64,000 bases of DNA from Leptolyngbya sp. SIO1E4 (GTDB taxonomy: Bacteria > Cyanobacteriota > Cyanobacteriia > Phormidesmidales > Phormidesmidaceae): the NCBI GenBank assembly GCA_010672825.2, contig JAAHFU020000001.1, positions 868,001 through 932,000 of the forward strand, written 5' to 3'. The notes below the pieces were generated by a model, which did no database searches, was not told the origin of the DNA, and saw only the letters and a list, made by a program, of their open reading frames with translations. Positions 63,698-64,000 of the stretch are shown in pieces (within the stretch, counting starts at the first letter, position 1; each line of letters starts with the position of its first letter). The translations under genes were made by a program, and so were the position numbers.

Positions 63698-64000
63698 TTA
63701 GGAATCTGATGCTTGGCTATCGCGACGCCCTAACTCATAAATACCGCTGCCAATCGCAAAGATTAACCCCAAACTAATTGACCAGCTTGACCCTAACCCT
63801 AGCTTGACCCCGTAGTGCAATAGGGTACCGACGCAAATAAAAGGCACGATACTAAAAATAGAGGCCCAAAAAGCATTCTGAGACTCACGACCTTTGCGAG
63901 TACGCTCAAACTCTTTATCAGAAAAATAAAGGGATCTTTCTGCAAAGTTAAACCACCGATTGATCTGCTCAGTTATCCAGGCGCTTAAGGGAGAAAAGGC
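63698..64000 (-). CDS. membrane protein, 5' part outside the window
   Basis: Read leftward from the window edge, 100 codons are open to the TAA at 63698. They contain a charged stretch (WFNFAERSLYFSDKEFERTR) and two hydrophobic helices (about visible residues 50-65 and 74-90), ending YELGRRDSQASDS. There is no start codon in view, so the true length is unknown. No family is recognised. Confidence 0.7.
   Translation of the reverse strand, partial: AFSPLSAWITEQINRWFNFAERSLYFSDKEFERTRKGRESQNAFWASIFSIVPFICVGTLLHYGVKLGLGSSWSISLGLIFAIGSGIYELGRRDSQASDS

Overview
The window reads as chromosome of a cyanobacterium. Direct signs are the very frequent HIP1 octamer (GCGATCGC) and a set of genes typical of oxygenic phototrophs: the proton-extrusion protein PxcA, the plastid-type system II cytochrome c maturation protein CcsA/CcsB, the quinone methyltransferase UbiE/MenG, a cyanobacterial-type UbiD, the lipid-transport permease of the TGD1/MlaE type with DUF3119 and DUF3086 neighbours, a DUF1997 protein, a DUF445 protein and an Npun_R1517-type small regulator. 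Base composition is moderate and looks even. There is no rRNA operon, CRISPR array, phage block or intact insertion sequence. The two tRNAs are tRNA-Asp(GTC) and tRNA-Glu(TTC). The genus cannot be fixed from the sequence; a Leptolyngbya-like or other filamentous lineage is only a guess.

Layout. 1-1.4 kb: an exbB-exbD-exbD operon running leftward (one ExbD lacks the proton-relay Asp). 1.6-5.4 kb: a lipoprotein, UbiD decarboxylase, an Asp/Glu racemase, a C-rich heptamer array and a DUF4079 membrane protein. 5.5-9.5 kb: a PP2C phosphatase, then NfeD, an SPFH/stomatin protein and a membrane-anchored [2Fe-2S] ferredoxin. 9.5-12.8 kb: a PLP cysteine-lyase-like enzyme and a TM0106-type nuclease. 12.8-16.6 kb: tRNA-Asp and a pair of M16 peptidases, one catalytic and one not. 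16.8-20.6 kb: MlaE permease, DUF3119, DUF3086 and a CNT nucleoside transporter. 20.8-25.7 kb: an Fe-S (6-4)-type photolyase, a MinD/ParA-like ATPase, a TPR protein and a MidA methyltransferase. 25.7-31.5 kb: an orphan membrane protein, a PEP-CTERM choice-of-anchor protein, a thioesterase and a tandem USP.

31.7-37.6 kb is the most unusual part. A leftward cassette encodes a TIR-domain P-loop ATPase and two paralogous membrane proteins. One paralog carries 27 GVAX tetrapeptides and a C-terminal STAND-like ATPase. The other ends exactly where that ATPase would begin. A decayed fragment of a second TIR-ATPase 3' end lies just before the longer paralog. The simplest reading is a tandem duplication of a two-gene TIR/membrane-ATPase unit followed by a deletion; a conflict or anti-phage role is inferred only.

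38-46.6 kb: a TauE-like permease, a TPR protein, RsgA with a small upstream ORF, a yybP-ykoY Mn2+ riboswitch driving a GDT1/UPF0016 manganese exporter, PxcA and a protein kinase. 46.7-52.4 kb: a cysteine-dioxygenase-like cupin, a SUMF1-fold lipoprotein, a degenerate HD-GYP-like protein and a 983-residue PlsY-like/PEP-synthase-like fusion. 52.4-58.2 kb: a long gene-free stretch, the Npun_R1517-type protein, tRNA-Glu with a clear promoter and terminator, an ABC ATPase with a membrane partner, a ManC-type cupin, CcsA/CcsB and an atypical SDR. 58.6-64 kb: DUF1997, a response regulator with a GAF-like region, UbiE/MenG, DUF445, a PD-(D/E)XK nuclease and a membrane protein cut by the window end.

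The gaps between genes carry three families of short dispersed repeats. The commonest is about 95 bp with TATAGC/GCTATA ends and a G-quadruplex-like core, in at least seven places, always in the same orientation.
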